NCBI GenBank assembly: GCA_949316235.1
Contig: OX438741.1
Span: 20,027,124-20,091,123, forward strand
Length of the DNA stretch: 64,000 nt
Direction of reading: 5' to 3'
DNA from: Oegoconia quadripuncta
Lineage: Eukaryota; Arthropoda; Insecta; Lepidoptera; Autostichidae
The notes beneath the pieces were generated by a model. It made no database searches and had not been told where the DNA came from. It saw only the letters and a list, made by a program, of their open reading frames with translations. Shown here piece by piece: positions 33,528 to 44,429 of this stretch (position 1 is the first letter of the stretch; each line of letters begins with the position of its first letter). The position numbers and the translations under genes were made by a program.

Positions 33528-33782
33528 GACAACTTATTTGGTGTAGTGGTCCTCTGACCACTGAGATATAGTGAAGAGTCTCTACTCTCCAGTATGTCTA
33601 AAACCTGCTAGAGGCATAATATTTCTATGGCATATTATGTATTTACATTTATAACATGTATACACATTGACAAAAAAAGGTTTTCGTGTAATTCATTAAC
33701 CATGTGGTTATATAAACCTAGTTGTTTAGTGTGGGCCTAGATGGCGCTATGTGTGTGTATGCCCAAGGATATTTATTTGTTA
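33528..33782 (+). repeat. SINE group A, diverged
   Basis: GACAACTTATTTGGTGTAGT head. Box B is eroded (AAAACCTGCTAGAGGCA). Body is weak, but GCCTAGATGGCGCTATGTGT and ATTTATTTGTT are recognisable. Confidence 0.65.
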
Positions 33783-34369
33783 TACATGCAAGCGTTCGAA
33801 AAGGTCACTTGACGACATAAATAAAAGAATGGTTTGCCATTTATAGGTATTTACTATTTCACAAAGAAAACATATCAAAAGTGACAGCCATGAGAATCAT
33901 GGGGTGATCATAGTAATATTTCTAACAAGAATTGAGTGTTCTAATAATTAAAGTATGTTGCACACAACATCTACAATTATTTTTATAGAAAATGCACACA
34001 TAATCGATATTGGAATACTTTGGTCAAGCAATCATTCACCCATTGATTGCAATACGGTGAAGGCCTGATAGCTTGCTTTGAGTACCTGAAAAAAAATACA
34101 GCAATTTTTACAAATTGAAACTTTAGAAAACCTCCGAAAAAATATGATATCATACAAACACACCAAATGACTTTGATAAAAGATAAATAAATACAGTTTA
34201 AGCGATCATCAAACGAAGCTTACAACTGCCCAATCGTTTAGTTTTTCAATACACATAACCCTCTGCGTTTTTCATTGGGGGTTAAAAAAGATGAGAATTA
34301 TTCTTCTGGGGTACGATATCCTCTCACCAGGAGAGGACATGGGTCCATAATCCACTACGCGACCATAAT
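33783..34369. other. No assignable feature
   Basis: AT-rich; no ORF or repeat recognised. Confidence 0.35.
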
Positions 34370-34620
34370 GACGACCGATTGGTGTAGTGGATAGTCACCC
34401 TATCAGCGAAACCAACGGTTGCGGGTTCGAATCCCGCGAGGGGTAAATGTTTGTATGATGAATACGAACATTTATTCCCGAGTCTTGGATGTTTATATAA
34501 ATATTTATGTATGTTTATCCGTTATCTAGTATCCATAGCACAAGCTTTGCTTAGTTTGGGACTAGATGATTGGTGTAAGTGTCCGAAATATTTAAAAAAA
34601 AAAAAAAAAAAAAAAAAAAT
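34370..34620 (+). repeat. SINE group B, full length with poly(A)
   Basis: GACGACCGATTGGTGTAGTG head, box B GGTTCGAATCCC, GATGAATACGAACATTTATT, GTCTTGGATGTTTATATAAA body, GGTGTAAGTGTCCGAAATAT end, then an A-run of about 27. The long pure A-run suggests a recent insertion. Confidence 0.9.
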
Positions 34621-35157
34621 TAAACAGATTATTCCTAGAAAGCCTGCGTACAAGTATAATCTGCTAAAACAATTTACAATGTAAGAAATTGTATTGATCT
34701 TAAGTATCATAAGGTAAGTACTAAATGGCTAAGAATCAGAAGGGATTAATTGAAGCTAAAACTGGGTACTATAAATTTGTACTATAGCATCAAGATTGTT
34801 GGATTTATGTTAGACTTGTGGTCACATGAAAATCAGTGTGATGAGGCGCTCTAGCCTCCAAAACCTGAAAACTTGTTTTGCATAACTTTGCTATGCTGTA
34901 GAGCTTACAATCGCGATGGTTAAGAGTCTGCCACCACTGACGAGCGGTTCGCGCGATTTACAAACTGGGCCCCAGAGTGTCTCTTAGGAATAAATTTAAA
35001 GAAATTAATATATTAACATTAGCATCGCAATGTGTTTACGAAAAATTAATGTATGTACACCATTGCTAGTTCTTCAAAAGTAAAATCGAACATTTTGTGC
35101 TGAAATATGGTTGCAGCACTAGCACGACTATCGTTGAACACCGTCCTGTATATATAA
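34621..35157. other. No assignable feature
   Basis: AT-rich; possibly decayed upstream LINE sequence near 35100. Confidence 0.3.
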
Positions 35158-35590
35158 GAAATTCTAGAATCGTTTAAGAAAAATAGTGTTATACATAATG
35201 TTAATACCAGATATAAAAATAAACTTGCTGTTCATGTCAGCCGTTTACACAAAGTCACTAAGTCATTTAAGGGGCAATGTATACGATTTTATAATAAGGT
35301 TCCAGTGGACATTCAAAATTTACCTTTAAATAAATTCAAAACCATCATAAAACAAACATTATTTACCAAAGGCTATTATAAAATTTCTGACTATATGGAT
35401 GATATAGACATACATGAGGACATACACCGCTCGGCGATATTCAGTCTAATTATACAATATAAGCCTTGAGTTTCTTGCTCGTTCTTCTCTGGGGAATCAG
35501 CCTTGTGAATGAGCAATAATGTCAAAAACTTTAATAAGATAAAAAAATTTTATCCTACGAAATAAATATTTTTTGATTTTGATTTTGACA
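35158..35590 (+). pseudogene. LINE ORF C-terminus and 3' tail
   Basis: An open frame without ATG runs from 35158 to a stop at 35467-35469: NTRYKNKLAVHVSRLHKVTK, SFKGQCIRFYNKVPVDIQNL, KGYYKISDYMDD. The 'FYNK.P..IQ.LP..KFK' pattern ends several LINE reverse-transcriptase ORFs from memory. The 3' tail is TTTGATTTTGATTTTG (35572-35588), a simple repeat typical of target-primed insertion. The 5' part is missing; clade uncertain. Confidence 0.6.
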
Positions 35591-35610
35591 TGAGCTGACA
35601 ATATGAATTA

Positions 35611-35687
35611 TCATCTTCGGCCTCATCTTCACTTAACACCAGGTGAGATTGAGGTCAAGTGATGAACCGTTGTGCGTAAAAAAAATT
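35611..35687 (+). repeat. SINE group C 3' fragment
   Basis: CGGCCTCATCTTCACTTAAC, CAGGTGAGATTGAGGTCAAG, TTGTGCGTAAAAAAA. Confidence 0.65.
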
Positions 35688-36099
35688 ATATGATGTGATA
35701 ATGTGTAAACAACGCTCAAGCGGCATCGATACACACGCGATGCAATAGCGATTCAAGGGGTAGCTTTGTACCGGCTCCTGGCGTAATCGATACATTACCA
35801 CGGCAACCAAGCAGCATCTATGAAGCTGCTCAGTTACACCAATGTTGAAACGATACAAAGTAGTTACATTAATTGCATCGCTTCTCACGCGCCTTGAAAA
35901 TGCGGCAAGCAACTATTTGTAGCGATGCAGTCCATCATTCACGGAAAGCCGCTACATACTATATAGCTTTATTTTATTTAGTGAGGATGAGAAAACTACC
36001 GGAGTTGTGCTTAGACTGTATACAATGAGGTGGCATGATGCTAATCTCACTTACACGACTGTTCGATTGCATGTGCATTAGAATTTGTTAGAAAGCGTC
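35688..36099. other. No assignable feature
   Basis: CGATGCAA/ATTGCATCG motifs recur at 35735 and 35872, but no element is definable. Confidence 0.3.
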
Positions 36100-36390
36100 A
36101 ATATTGTCAAAATATTGTTATATTTTATTTATTTTATTTATTTATTTATCATTTATTGCACACAAGAAAAAAAGACATACAGATACAACATAATAGAGAC
36201 GACACAACAGGTTCTGCTTATTTCTACAATGAAATTTCTTCCAGCAGACCTACGAAAGAGAGATATGACTGGAAGAGGCAGATAAGACGTGCACAATCTA
36301 AATCCGTAAAATGCAAAAATTATATCCGTCAGCTGCGAAGGACTGATTGCATAATTCAATTCAATTTGTTTATTTGTCAAGTTTTTGGAT
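36100..36390 (-). repeat. Retroelement 3' region
   Basis: The minus strand ends in a long ATAAATAAATAAAATAAATA tail preceded by GGTCTGCTGGAAGAAATTTC, related to the GCTGGAAGAGATCTCT repeat at 12480. Overlapping ORFs on both strands are spurious. Confidence 0.45.
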
Positions 36391-36676
36391 AAATCTCAAG
36401 TTCATATTCATATCAACACCATAAGTTTCACATAAACCTACCTTCAAACCTACAAATTTCAATTATAGAAAAAAAATTATATAAGCAAATAAATGAAATT
36501 ATTAAGTCAAATTGTTATAATTTAAGAATTCATTTCGCGAGTAAACATTTCTCGAGCAAGAACCTAAAGATATGTATTTTACGCCAGACAATAGGAGTTT
36601 AGGCTGTGGTCTGGTCACATTCCTCTGAATAATTTCAACCACTTGATGGGCCGAGTAGAAAGTTTCTGATCTGAGA

Positions 36677-36682
36677 TTTATT
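36677..36682 (-). promoter_or_regulatory. Candidate poly(A) signal of the odorant-receptor gene
   Basis: AATAAA on the minus strand, about 126 bases past the stop codon at 36808-36810. The hexamer is frequent by chance in AT-rich DNA. Confidence 0.35.
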
Positions 36683-36807
36683 AGTGTGATCAGGTCGGGG
36701 CCGATGAACAGTATTATTTAGATAATGTCAAAGGTTACAACGATGAAATTAATATCACTCTGGGCCAACCTCTCTCATTAAAAGCTAAAAATGTATGTTA
36801 AAGGATT

Positions 36808-36939
36808 CTAGAGAAAAGAGCTACTAATCCATAGAGACGACGTCATAGCCATCGATGTAATCCCCAATGAGGCTGACATCAGCATCAAAGTGCTGTCAGC
36901 CTCGTAAAAATGAAAAAAAAAATACGAATTAGCAAACGC
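36808..36939 (-). CDS. Odorant receptor exon 5 (C-terminus)
   Basis: Acceptor CATCTTGCAG precedes GCG TTT GCT. The exon encodes AFANSYFFFHFYEADSTLML and about 23 more residues before TAG at 36810-36808. It completes the TM7 'SYSFF'-type motif. Intron 4 is only 115 bp (36940-37054). Confidence 0.65.
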   Translation of the reverse strand, partial: AFANSYFFFHFYEADSTLMLMSASLGITSMAMTSSLWISSSFL

Positions 36940-39900
36940 CTGCAAGATGCAATGTGTCGGAGATATACTGCTATTTTTTTGGTTACAACTTGCAATAATG
37001 CTTATTAAATATCTGAGATACGTTACGTATTAAGAATTCTGGATTTTAACTTACTGCAGTCATAGTGATCAGGGATAAGTCATTACCAACAGCGGTTTTA
37101 ATACTAAACTCCTTCGTCATGTACGATATTATGACATAATAACTTTTCCTGTCCTTCATCTCCAGGTCGGTCCAATCAAAATTTAAGAGCGCTGAATTTG
37201 TGTTCGCTGCCTGAAAAGTAAGGGAACGTAAGATTCTAGTATTAATGAGAGGACTCATTGTTTTGATTACCAGCATGCATACATAATACGCATTATCTTC
37301 GGTGGATTTGAAAATTATATGACTGTAGGTATACTTGTTTGTTTAGAAATTGCTGTGCAACAGCCTTTTGTAGACTACAGGAGCTGGACATTATTGAGAT
37401 TCTTCCAGGAACCCAGCAACGAACGGAATTCAATATTGAAATCCGTAATGAGGTTGGTGTTCTTAATAAATTCTTTAGCCATTTGTAAGACAAGTAAATT
37501 TGATTCGCAGTCATAACTCCGCACACTACAGACGCGACGCCTACACAGATAAACGTCATTATGGCATTCTTATGATATTGATTATTATTTGGCCACCATC
37601 ACTTTGCCTAGGCACGCACATCACCATCTCCAGTTGCCGTCTTTGCATATGTGCAGTCATATCATAATTATCATAATTATTTATTGCATTTCCATGTGTT
37701 AGTTATAAAGGTCTTAAATCTATGTTAGTGTACAGACATGGAAGCCCCGTCAGGACATTGCAACATTATATTAATTTATTACTATTTATTATATTAATTA
37801 CTCATGTCAAAATTTTAAACACAATTATTATTCTCATGTCAAAATAAAAAATATATATATTTATGAAATCAATGTCAATGTAAATTAGTTAACTCAATTC
37901 TCTATAAAGTTTAGATAATACAAATAAAAATATATTTAAATAGAAACATAGTATTCATTATTTATAAATATTATTTATAAATTATTTATAAATAAGTCTC
38001 CATTGCTGAGGTGTACTCAGCTTATTACAAACGTGAATCTAAATATCAGCAAATTGCTTGCATTTCGACGCCAAATTCTAGTATAGTTGTAATGTCCTTT
38101 CCTTAAGGTACCAAAATCCACGAATATGTAATAATGTTATGAAATTAAAATTTAGAAAACTTCTCTCAGCATTATTTAGTTAACAAACTAATAATGTTAA
38201 TAGCTCAATATCTTGGAAAGAGCTAAGCCGATTTCGATTCAAATATGCCTACGCCAATCATTTGCAAACATCAGCTTTCAACAAAATAAGCAGCAGCTAC
38301 AATGCGACTGACAGACAAAGACGCTTAAAAACTCAACAAAGCAACACCTATCTTTGCTTCAGAAGTGAAAGAATTACTTATTAAAAATTATTCTTTCATA
38401 AAATTAATTAGATAAATGACTCTATCCTCAAATACAAACGGGGTAAGTAAATAGTTAAAATTAAACAAACCTTAGTTTTAATCTGCTCTCCGAACCAGTT
38501 GTAAGCGAAAATTTCAGCAAACATGGGAAGAACGTGCGGAACGAATTTCCAGTTTATTTCCTTAAAAGATCGTTAAATACCTTCTGGTTCACATACTCAC
38601 ATGAATAACACGTTTCGAGACACATCACCAAGCAATAGAAGTTTTATTCCCGATGATCGTTATGTTTTTTTTTTATGCGCAACGGCTTGGTACTTGACCT
38701 CAATCACACCTGATGTTAAATGTGACCCAATACGTGTAATAAGGATTAATATTATATTTATCTAAGTCTTTTTTATACACAAAAAAGACTTAGATGAAGC
38801 ACTTGACCACAATCACACATGATGTTATGAAAAGATGGGGCCGAAGCCGTCTTCGGCTTTCAAATTCCATAATTTGGGGGACTCGCTATCTTATCTCTGA
38901 CAACCTGAACCGTTACCTGAAATTAGTTTAGAGCACTCTAAATTCTAATTTAAGTTTTTTTCGGTTAGTATGTTTGTTTGTTTGTCGTTCTAACACGTAG
39001 TTGCGGAGCCAGAATGACTTACTTATTGCACAAAGACATTTGAAACGTGCCGGCGAAGGAAACACAAGGGTATGCCGAGATAATAATAAAAAAATGTACG
39101 TCACTGGAAGCTAGGGTATATGTGTAATATGTGGATGGGTGCGTGGATTAAAAGTACATCGTAATCATCCAGTCATTATAGCTGTTGAGATTATTTGGTT
39201 GTTGAATAAAGAATAGAATAGAATATGACTGTTGTCATAATATTCTAATGTACGTACGTAAAAAATCGGCTTCATCATTCGGAGTCTATTAATTAAATTA
39301 AGTAATTGTACTAACATGGATTGTAAGATCACTATTGTTTTTCGTCCGGGGTTACAAAATATGTTTGTTTGCTTGTTGGTGAGTGAGAATGTGTGTTTGG
39401 ATGACTGTGATTTGAATTGATTTGAATTGATTAGTGGTAAAAACTCGAAGGCTGATCTGACAGCTTCCACTAATTCCGGTAAATGTAATGACGAGTATAA
39501 CACGTGAATAAAAATGTGTAAAGCATAAAGCAAATCTAAAAACTAGTACCATTGTATAACATAGATATGATCAGTACGTGCCAATGTTTATTATACTGTT
39601 TTCTATATATTCTTCTTCTTAGCTAGTCGATGGCAAAAATATAAAATTCTATAATTATATTGTGATCTGAGCTCCTCGTTTTTTTTTTATTTTTTTTATT
39701 ATTAAAAACTGGTTTTGCGTTTCTCGTACTATAAATACAAGGTTTTAACTACAATTACCTTACTCAGCAAATGCAAAACAATGCAGATGCACATTGCTGC
39801 ATTACAAAGAGGCACAATTGCAAGCCACTTGTACATTTTATTCAATAAATTTATAAATCTGAAACATAAAGTGATTTATAAAGTAAACACGCCATCGACG

Positions 39901-41617
39901 CACGTTTTAATTTGATCGGAGGTATCTTGTAGGAAACTTTAATAGATATTACAAGCACGTTTACAAATGGTGAGCTGAAGACCTTTTATATTCTTAAAAT
40001 GTGAAATCCACATAATGTGAGAAGTTCCTCATAAACGTCGATATCGCAAAGCAACTGCAAATGTGTACTATGTCTTGTTTTATAAGATCTTAGAACAACT
40101 TTACAAGGCAACTCAATTGATTTCGTAAACAGAATTGCTTCAAGAGCTTATAGACTCCTTGTGTTCTCTATACATAGTCAAACAGAACTAATGTTTTCTC
40201 TATACATATACGATTACAAAGTCATAGAATAACTTTGCAAGACAGTTAAATCCTATAAAATTGCTTCAAGAGCCATAGGCCCTGCACTTTATAAACCGCG
40301 AGACAAGTAATATTTTTTTATAAACCGACATCGTTTTTTTTATGATTGACTGGATTTGCGTTTTTTTTTTTTTTTTTTTTTAAATTAGAATGGGATCGCT
40401 CTTGACCTTAATCTGGACTAATGTCGAGATAAGGTCTACGATGGAACGAGCTTTCCCAGAAGATGCCTATTTAACCTGACTTTAAAGAGCTGCGGGTTAT
40501 ATGCGATTGGAAACACAGACGGAGGCAATGCGTTCCACTCCTTAGCCGTGCGCATGAGAAACGAAGACCTAAAACGCTTGGTCCTTATAAATGGCACGTC
40601 AACTAAGTGTGGGTGATATCCTGCGGTACGTCTTGAATTTCGATGTAAGAACGGGGATGGCGGGATCAACTCATGCAGTACTTCAGCACACTCTCCGAAA
40701 TATATCCGATAGAAGATTGAAAGGCATGCGACTTTCCGTCGGTGTTCAAGGCTGTCCATAATCCCAGGTGGTCGAAGATGGAGTACGCGATCCCAGTAAA
40801 TAAAATCGTAAAATAAAAAAGAAGTAAGGAGAAATACATACTGAATATGCTTCACATGCTCTACGTAGAATCTTCTCAGGCTATCATTCAAACGTTTTCC
40901 ATACGCTAAATCTGTCTCATCATCTCTTCTTTTCACCTCTAAAATCTTCACTAAGCCATCATTGGCCGCGCATAAAAAGTATATTAAGAGAACAAACCAC
41001 ATATCCAATATTATTGTAGTCGACATTTGGAAAAGAAAAATGGAGTGTAGTAACCATGCTAACTCATGAAAAGGCGATGTTGTTGGCATCAATGTCGACG
41101 TAGATCTGGACAACGGGATTCTATTTCCATTCATATAATTCCACAGATTAGTCAATTGAATATTGGTGACAGGTATAATCACCATCGCAAATAGCAAGTG
41201 TACGATATTCTTTGCAGTTTTCATAACTTTCTCAAAGTTGGAATCCTGTTTAATAGTATCAAGTAGCGTAGTTTTGATTATAACATAGAGTTCTCTAAAT
41301 AAATCTCTGTTGTTGATGAATAGCATTAGTTTCGTGGGGAAAATAATGATTAATATAATGGTGTAGGAGGCTTCTGCTATCATTTCATTATCGGGCGTGT
41401 TTTTAAAAACTTCTAAAGTGCCAAAAATTACGTAAATATACATAAAAAGGCTGAGGGAATAATATAAATGGCATCTCTTCCATGTCCACTTAGGGTCTAA
41501 CACATGTTGACCGTAAATCCTCTGGAAAATAAGAGCCATGGTAGTGATTTCATCTATTTCTGTCCTTTTCCCTACAGTATCGGTGAAGTTGTTCACTTTG
41601 TTTTTTATGAAGTTCAT
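36808..41617 (-). CDS. Odorant receptor (insect OR, 7tm_6 type), five exons, 417 aa
   Basis: Likely role: ligand-tuning subunit of an odorant-gated cation channel that works with Orco in olfactory neuron membranes (known for the family). Exons run 41617-40842, 39858-39759, 38560-38471, 37210-37055 and 36939-36808. Every junction is GT..AG and phase-compatible (2, 0, 0, 0), giving one uninterrupted frame. Hydrophobic segments fall near residues 50-72, 83-101, 137-158, 186-217, 269-291, 299-317 and 366-387. The C-terminal OR hallmarks are present in order: LPMFAEIFAYNWFGEQI, then ALLNFDWTDLEMKDRKSYYV, then SLITMTAAFANSYFFFHFY. The open frame extends 44 codons upstream to 41749. I choose the Met at 41617 because MNFIKNKVNNF... 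gives a typical OR length and N-terminus. The tail after SYFFFHFY is about 25 residues longer than usual, so the last exon is the least certain. The exact OR lineage cannot be named from sequence alone. Confidence 0.85.
37055..37210 (-). CDS. Odorant receptor exon 4
   Basis: 156 bp, 52 codons, phase 0 at both ends. Acceptor TTACTTTTCAG, donor GCA|GTAAGT. Encodes the OR signature region AANTNSALLNFDWTDLEMKD, RKSYYVIISYMTKEFSIKTA, VGNDLSLITMTA. Confidence 0.85.
37211..38470 (-). other. Intron 3 of the odorant receptor
   Basis: 1,260 bp between the GTTTGT donor (38470) and TTTTCAG acceptor (37211). It contains an unexplained open patch at 37293-37559 (minus) and very AT-rich sequence at 37680-38000. 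Confidence 0.75.
38471..38560 (-). CDS. Odorant receptor exon 3 (TM6 region)
   Basis: 90 bp, 30 codons, phase 0. Acceptor CGATCTTTTAAG, donor AAG|GTTTGT. Encodes EINWKFVPHVLPMFAEIFAY followed by NWFGEQIKTK; the 'YNWFGEQI' string corresponds to the conserved 'YCWFGNE'-type motif. Confidence 0.85.
38666..38728 (-). repeat. SINE group C 3' fragment (intron 2)
   Basis: Minus strand: CATCAGGTGTGATTGAGGTC, AAGTACCAAGCCGTTGCGCA and an A-run. A related scrap follows at 38795-38910 (ACTTGACCACAATCACACAT ... GGGGGACTCGCTATCTTATC). Confidence 0.6.
39759..39858 (-). CDS. Odorant receptor exon 2 (TM5 region)
   Basis: 100 bp. Acceptor CTTTATGTTTCAG, donor AAG|GTAATT. The first base completes the codon split by intron 1 (CA|A, Gln259). 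Encodes FINLLNKMYKWLAIVPLCNA and AMCICIVLHLLSK. Too short to be seen as an ORF, but its splice sites and phase fit exactly. Confidence 0.85.
40336..40841 (-). pseudogene. Jockey/CR1-like LINE tails inside intron 1
   Basis: Minus strand: a first scrap (YWDRVLHLRPP, 40770-40805) is followed by a longer one from 40760: SLEHRRKVACLSIFYRIYFG, ECAEVLHELIPPSPF, TKRFRSSFLMRTAKEWNALP, LFKVRLNRHLLGK, a stop, and after some 3' UTR an A-run of about 20 (40361-40382). The frame happens to be open to exon 1 of the receptor. It lies wholly within the intron and should not be joined to the receptor product. Confidence 0.75.
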
Positions 41618-41749
41618 ATTTGCACCGTATGAGTCGACCGTTCTAGTTTTAGTTTGAAAGTGATTTATTAAAGCCTGTCTTGAATAGGTACAGTCATGCT
41701 TACACTTCATATTGATTGCGAGAAATATGATAAAGAGTGATAAAATCAA
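40842..41749 (-). CDS. Odorant receptor exon 1 (TM1-TM4)
   Basis: Open from 41749, with the preferred start at 41617. Ends CATATTCA|GTATGT at 40842/40841. Encodes WKRCHLYYSLSLFMYIYVIF (TM1), SYTIILIIIFPTKLMLFI (TM2), IVHLLFAMVIIPVTNI (TM3) and ELAWLLHSIFLFQMST (start of TM4), ending ...FYVEHVKHI. Reading past the donor adds LINE-derived residues and gives a false 437-aa ORF to 40436. Confidence 0.85.
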
Positions 41750-41783
41750 TTAATTCTTTTAAGTGTCGTACATTTATTTATTT

Positions 41784-42062
41784 GACGACCTGTTTGGTGT
41801 AGTGGTTAGAAACTCTGACCGCACTATACCAAAAGGTCGCGGGTTCGAATCTAGGCGCATATGTTTGTGTGATGAATACGGACATGTGTACCCGAGTTAT
41901 GGATGTTTTCATTTATAACAAGTACCTATTTATTTACAAAAAAAAATATGTATTTAAGTAGTATATCAATCATCTGGTATCCACAACACCAGCCTATAGT
42001 TGCTTTCTGTGGAAATAGATGGCGCTGTGTGTATATGTAAGTATATTTATTTATTTATTTGT
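41784..42062 (+). repeat. SINE group A upstream of the receptor gene
   Basis: GACGACCTGTTTGGTGTAGT head, box B GGTTCGAATC (with a 7-base loss just after), CCGAGTTATGGATGTTTTC body, GATGGCGCTGTGTGTATATG and an ATTTATTTATTT tail running into TTTG repeats. It lies about 170 bp upstream of the chosen start codon, in opposite orientation. Confidence 0.85.
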
Positions 42063-43102
42063 GTTTGTTTGTTTGTTTGTTTATTTGTTTATATATTTAT
42101 ACACTAGTGATCAAATCGATCCACCAAAGAAATCTCTATACAACTTCTTACAAGTCTAGTCTGGGTTAACAAACGACTTAGTAACTCGAACGAGTTAGTT
42201 CACTTTTCTACAGCCAGCATGTCAACAATTACAATGATGTACGTGATAATTGAAAAACCATTTATTTTAAAGGTTTTGTATGAAAATACTATAATATAAC
42301 TCATTGAAGTACTTATATTACGAATATTTTAAAAACCATACATTTCACCAGGAGCAAAATATTTTAAAGAATTATGCAATAAACTAAGACTATGAGCGAT
42401 TGAAAACTTTTTTCCATTTCCATGCAGAGCTGTTGCTACACAATCGTTAAACTTGTTTAATTTTCTGTAAAAATCTGTATTCGACTGTACTAAAGAACTC
42501 CGGCCATAATAATTATCCAATCATACTAATTAATCTTTCGCCGCCTTGTTTCTGTTCCTCGTATTATTAAATTTTAAATTGTTACGATTCCATGCAATTA
42601 TGTGTATTCCTGGTGCCTCGGTTTTCGCTATTCTAAATGGCTTATCTATTACAGATTACACGAGACCAAACCTTATGTCCACTGCATAAACCTAGTTTTC
42701 GTACATATTTGGGGATGGTAGGTATGACTTTTATTTGGGTTGTATCTATATGAATCAGATGTGCTTAATTTATGAAATTGGCCTAGGAAAATTGCAATTC
42801 TAGGGTTCAGTAGTGATGAAATATGCATTAAGGAAATTAGATTTACGCCCTTGCGGCCTTGCAAAGTGTTTTAAGTAATTAAATGCAGCAACTGTTAAGA
42901 TTATTAAGTTTCTAATACACCTTTCGGCTGCGCCTTTATGCTGGTAATTTCATAAAAAACAAATCTAGCCATTTATTTTGCGTTTTTTTACCAATGGCAT
43001 ATGGCAATAGTAATATCATTATCTTGAATCACTTCAATTCGAGTCCACCATTGAGTTGTTTTCTACTGAGCTCGCACGTACAATCTGTGGAACTCGAGGT
43101 CT
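42063..43102. other. No gene; short (TTTG)n then unassigned DNA
   Basis: GTTTGTTTGTTTGTTTG at 42063-42085 is an extension of the SINE tail. The rest is AT-rich and unrecognised. Confidence 0.4.
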
Positions 43103-43308
43103 GTTACTATATCTAACTAATATTATAAATGCGAAGGTTTGGCTGTTTGTATGTTTGTTGCCCAATCACGATGAAGCGGATGAACAGATTTGGATAAAAT
43201 TTGGTACATCGGACCTAGGTAGAATATTAGACTGAGACATAGGCTATTTTTTATCCCGATAAAGTGAGTATTTCCTCAATAAAGTTAGTCCACGCAGGCG
43301 AAGCATAT
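43103..43308 (-). repeat. 'CCCGCGGCTTCGCC' dispersed repeat, inverted
   Basis: Plus-strand reading: CTAATATTATAAATGCGAAG, TTGTTGCCCAATCACGATGA, TTTATCCCGATAAAGTGAG, CCACGCAGGCGAAG, the inverse of the family order at 12198. Confidence 0.7.
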
Positions 43309-43332
43309 TAATTATGTAATATTGATATATAT

Positions 43333-43440
43333 ACATGTATTGTTGTTGCTATAGTGTGATGTCAAATAAATATAGGTATGTCTATGTCTATATCAATAAA
43401 GGTATTCTATTCTATTCCAATCCATTCAATTCTATATAGA
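43333..43440 (+). repeat. Retroelement 3' end with simple-repeat tail
   Basis: TTGTTGTTGCTATAGTGTGA, CAAATAAATATAGG, TATGTCTATGTC, as at 14286, followed by TTCTATTCTATTCC. Confidence 0.55.
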
Positions 43441-43959
43441 TATAACCGTTTGTTTCCCAAATAAATAAAATCTGTATCAAATAATAATATACCTAAGTTT
43501 TTTTGTGTAAAACTAATAACTGTAATTAATAAAATAATAAAAAATAATAATAATTTATTGCAGTATATATAGAGGTTACATATCAGATTTTTCATACAGT
43601 GACACTCTTATACTTATTATCAATGACATAACAATGAGAACTCTGATTTCTAAACTAAGCAGAAGCCTGTATCGTAGAAATCATTGCTTTTCACAGCATA
43701 TAGCACAGCATATATAATATGCTTGTTACAAACAGGGAAATTAAACAATCGATATGTAAACATTCCTTACAATTGACAGAAATTTTATTTAGGAAGTCTC
43801 ATAAACCGGGTAGTGTTATTCCTCTATGCATAAACCCAGATACCCTCACACATGACCAGTTATACACATACGTCTATGTGTAATGTGTTACATACGGGTA
43901 TGTGATTGAGGAACAAATGAGTGGTTACCCGTCACTAAAGCTTGGGTAATCAGTACCCG

Positions 43960-44345
43960 CCTCCACACTCCTCCCACTGCAACTCCTGTAAGCCAGGATC
44001 AACAGTGGTACTCTGTACGGCGCCTACTGAAGCTAGACGGTGCCCTACGTGTAGCTATTGCTACCTTGGACCCCAGACTAATAAAGGTGTGAAGTAGGAA
44101 AGAAGTTCCCCCCGCCCCCCCCCGTCCGCAAATGGGAGTGTAGCTAAATGAATTCAAAATCAGCACTAAGGCTTAACCTATGGGGAAGGGGATCAAGTTA
44201 TGCTTGACACCCTGTTTTGATACACAAGGGACAGCGCCACAACACAGTGAGTGTTAATGTTTAGGAAGCAAAAGGCTACCGCGAATAATAATGGTAATCG
44301 TGACAAAATTTCCTAAAGGCTTGAAAGTTATGCTTGGGTAATCAG
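43960..44345 (+). repeat. Retroelement fragment, internally deleted (plus copy)
   Basis: Shares with the minus copy at 44430-45310 the ordered blocks CTCCTGTAAGCCAGGATCAA, CGGCGCCTACTGAAG, TTTTGATACAC, AAAAGGCTACCGCG and CAAAATTTCCTAAAG. It lacks the 300-bp coding piece present there; the junction is at an ATAAT microhomology. Confidence 0.65.
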
Positions 44346-44429
44346 TTTTATTTACTGCAAATTTCTGACAACAAAACCCAACAGCACATGGTCATGTTCT
44401 TTATGTATAATTTTATGACCATCCGGTCT

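Noticed and set aside
39165..39552. Minus-strand ORFs of 122 and 66 codons in intron 2, considered as receptor exons
   Set aside because: They contain no OR motif, and exon 2 at 39759-39858 already joins exon 3 in phase without them.
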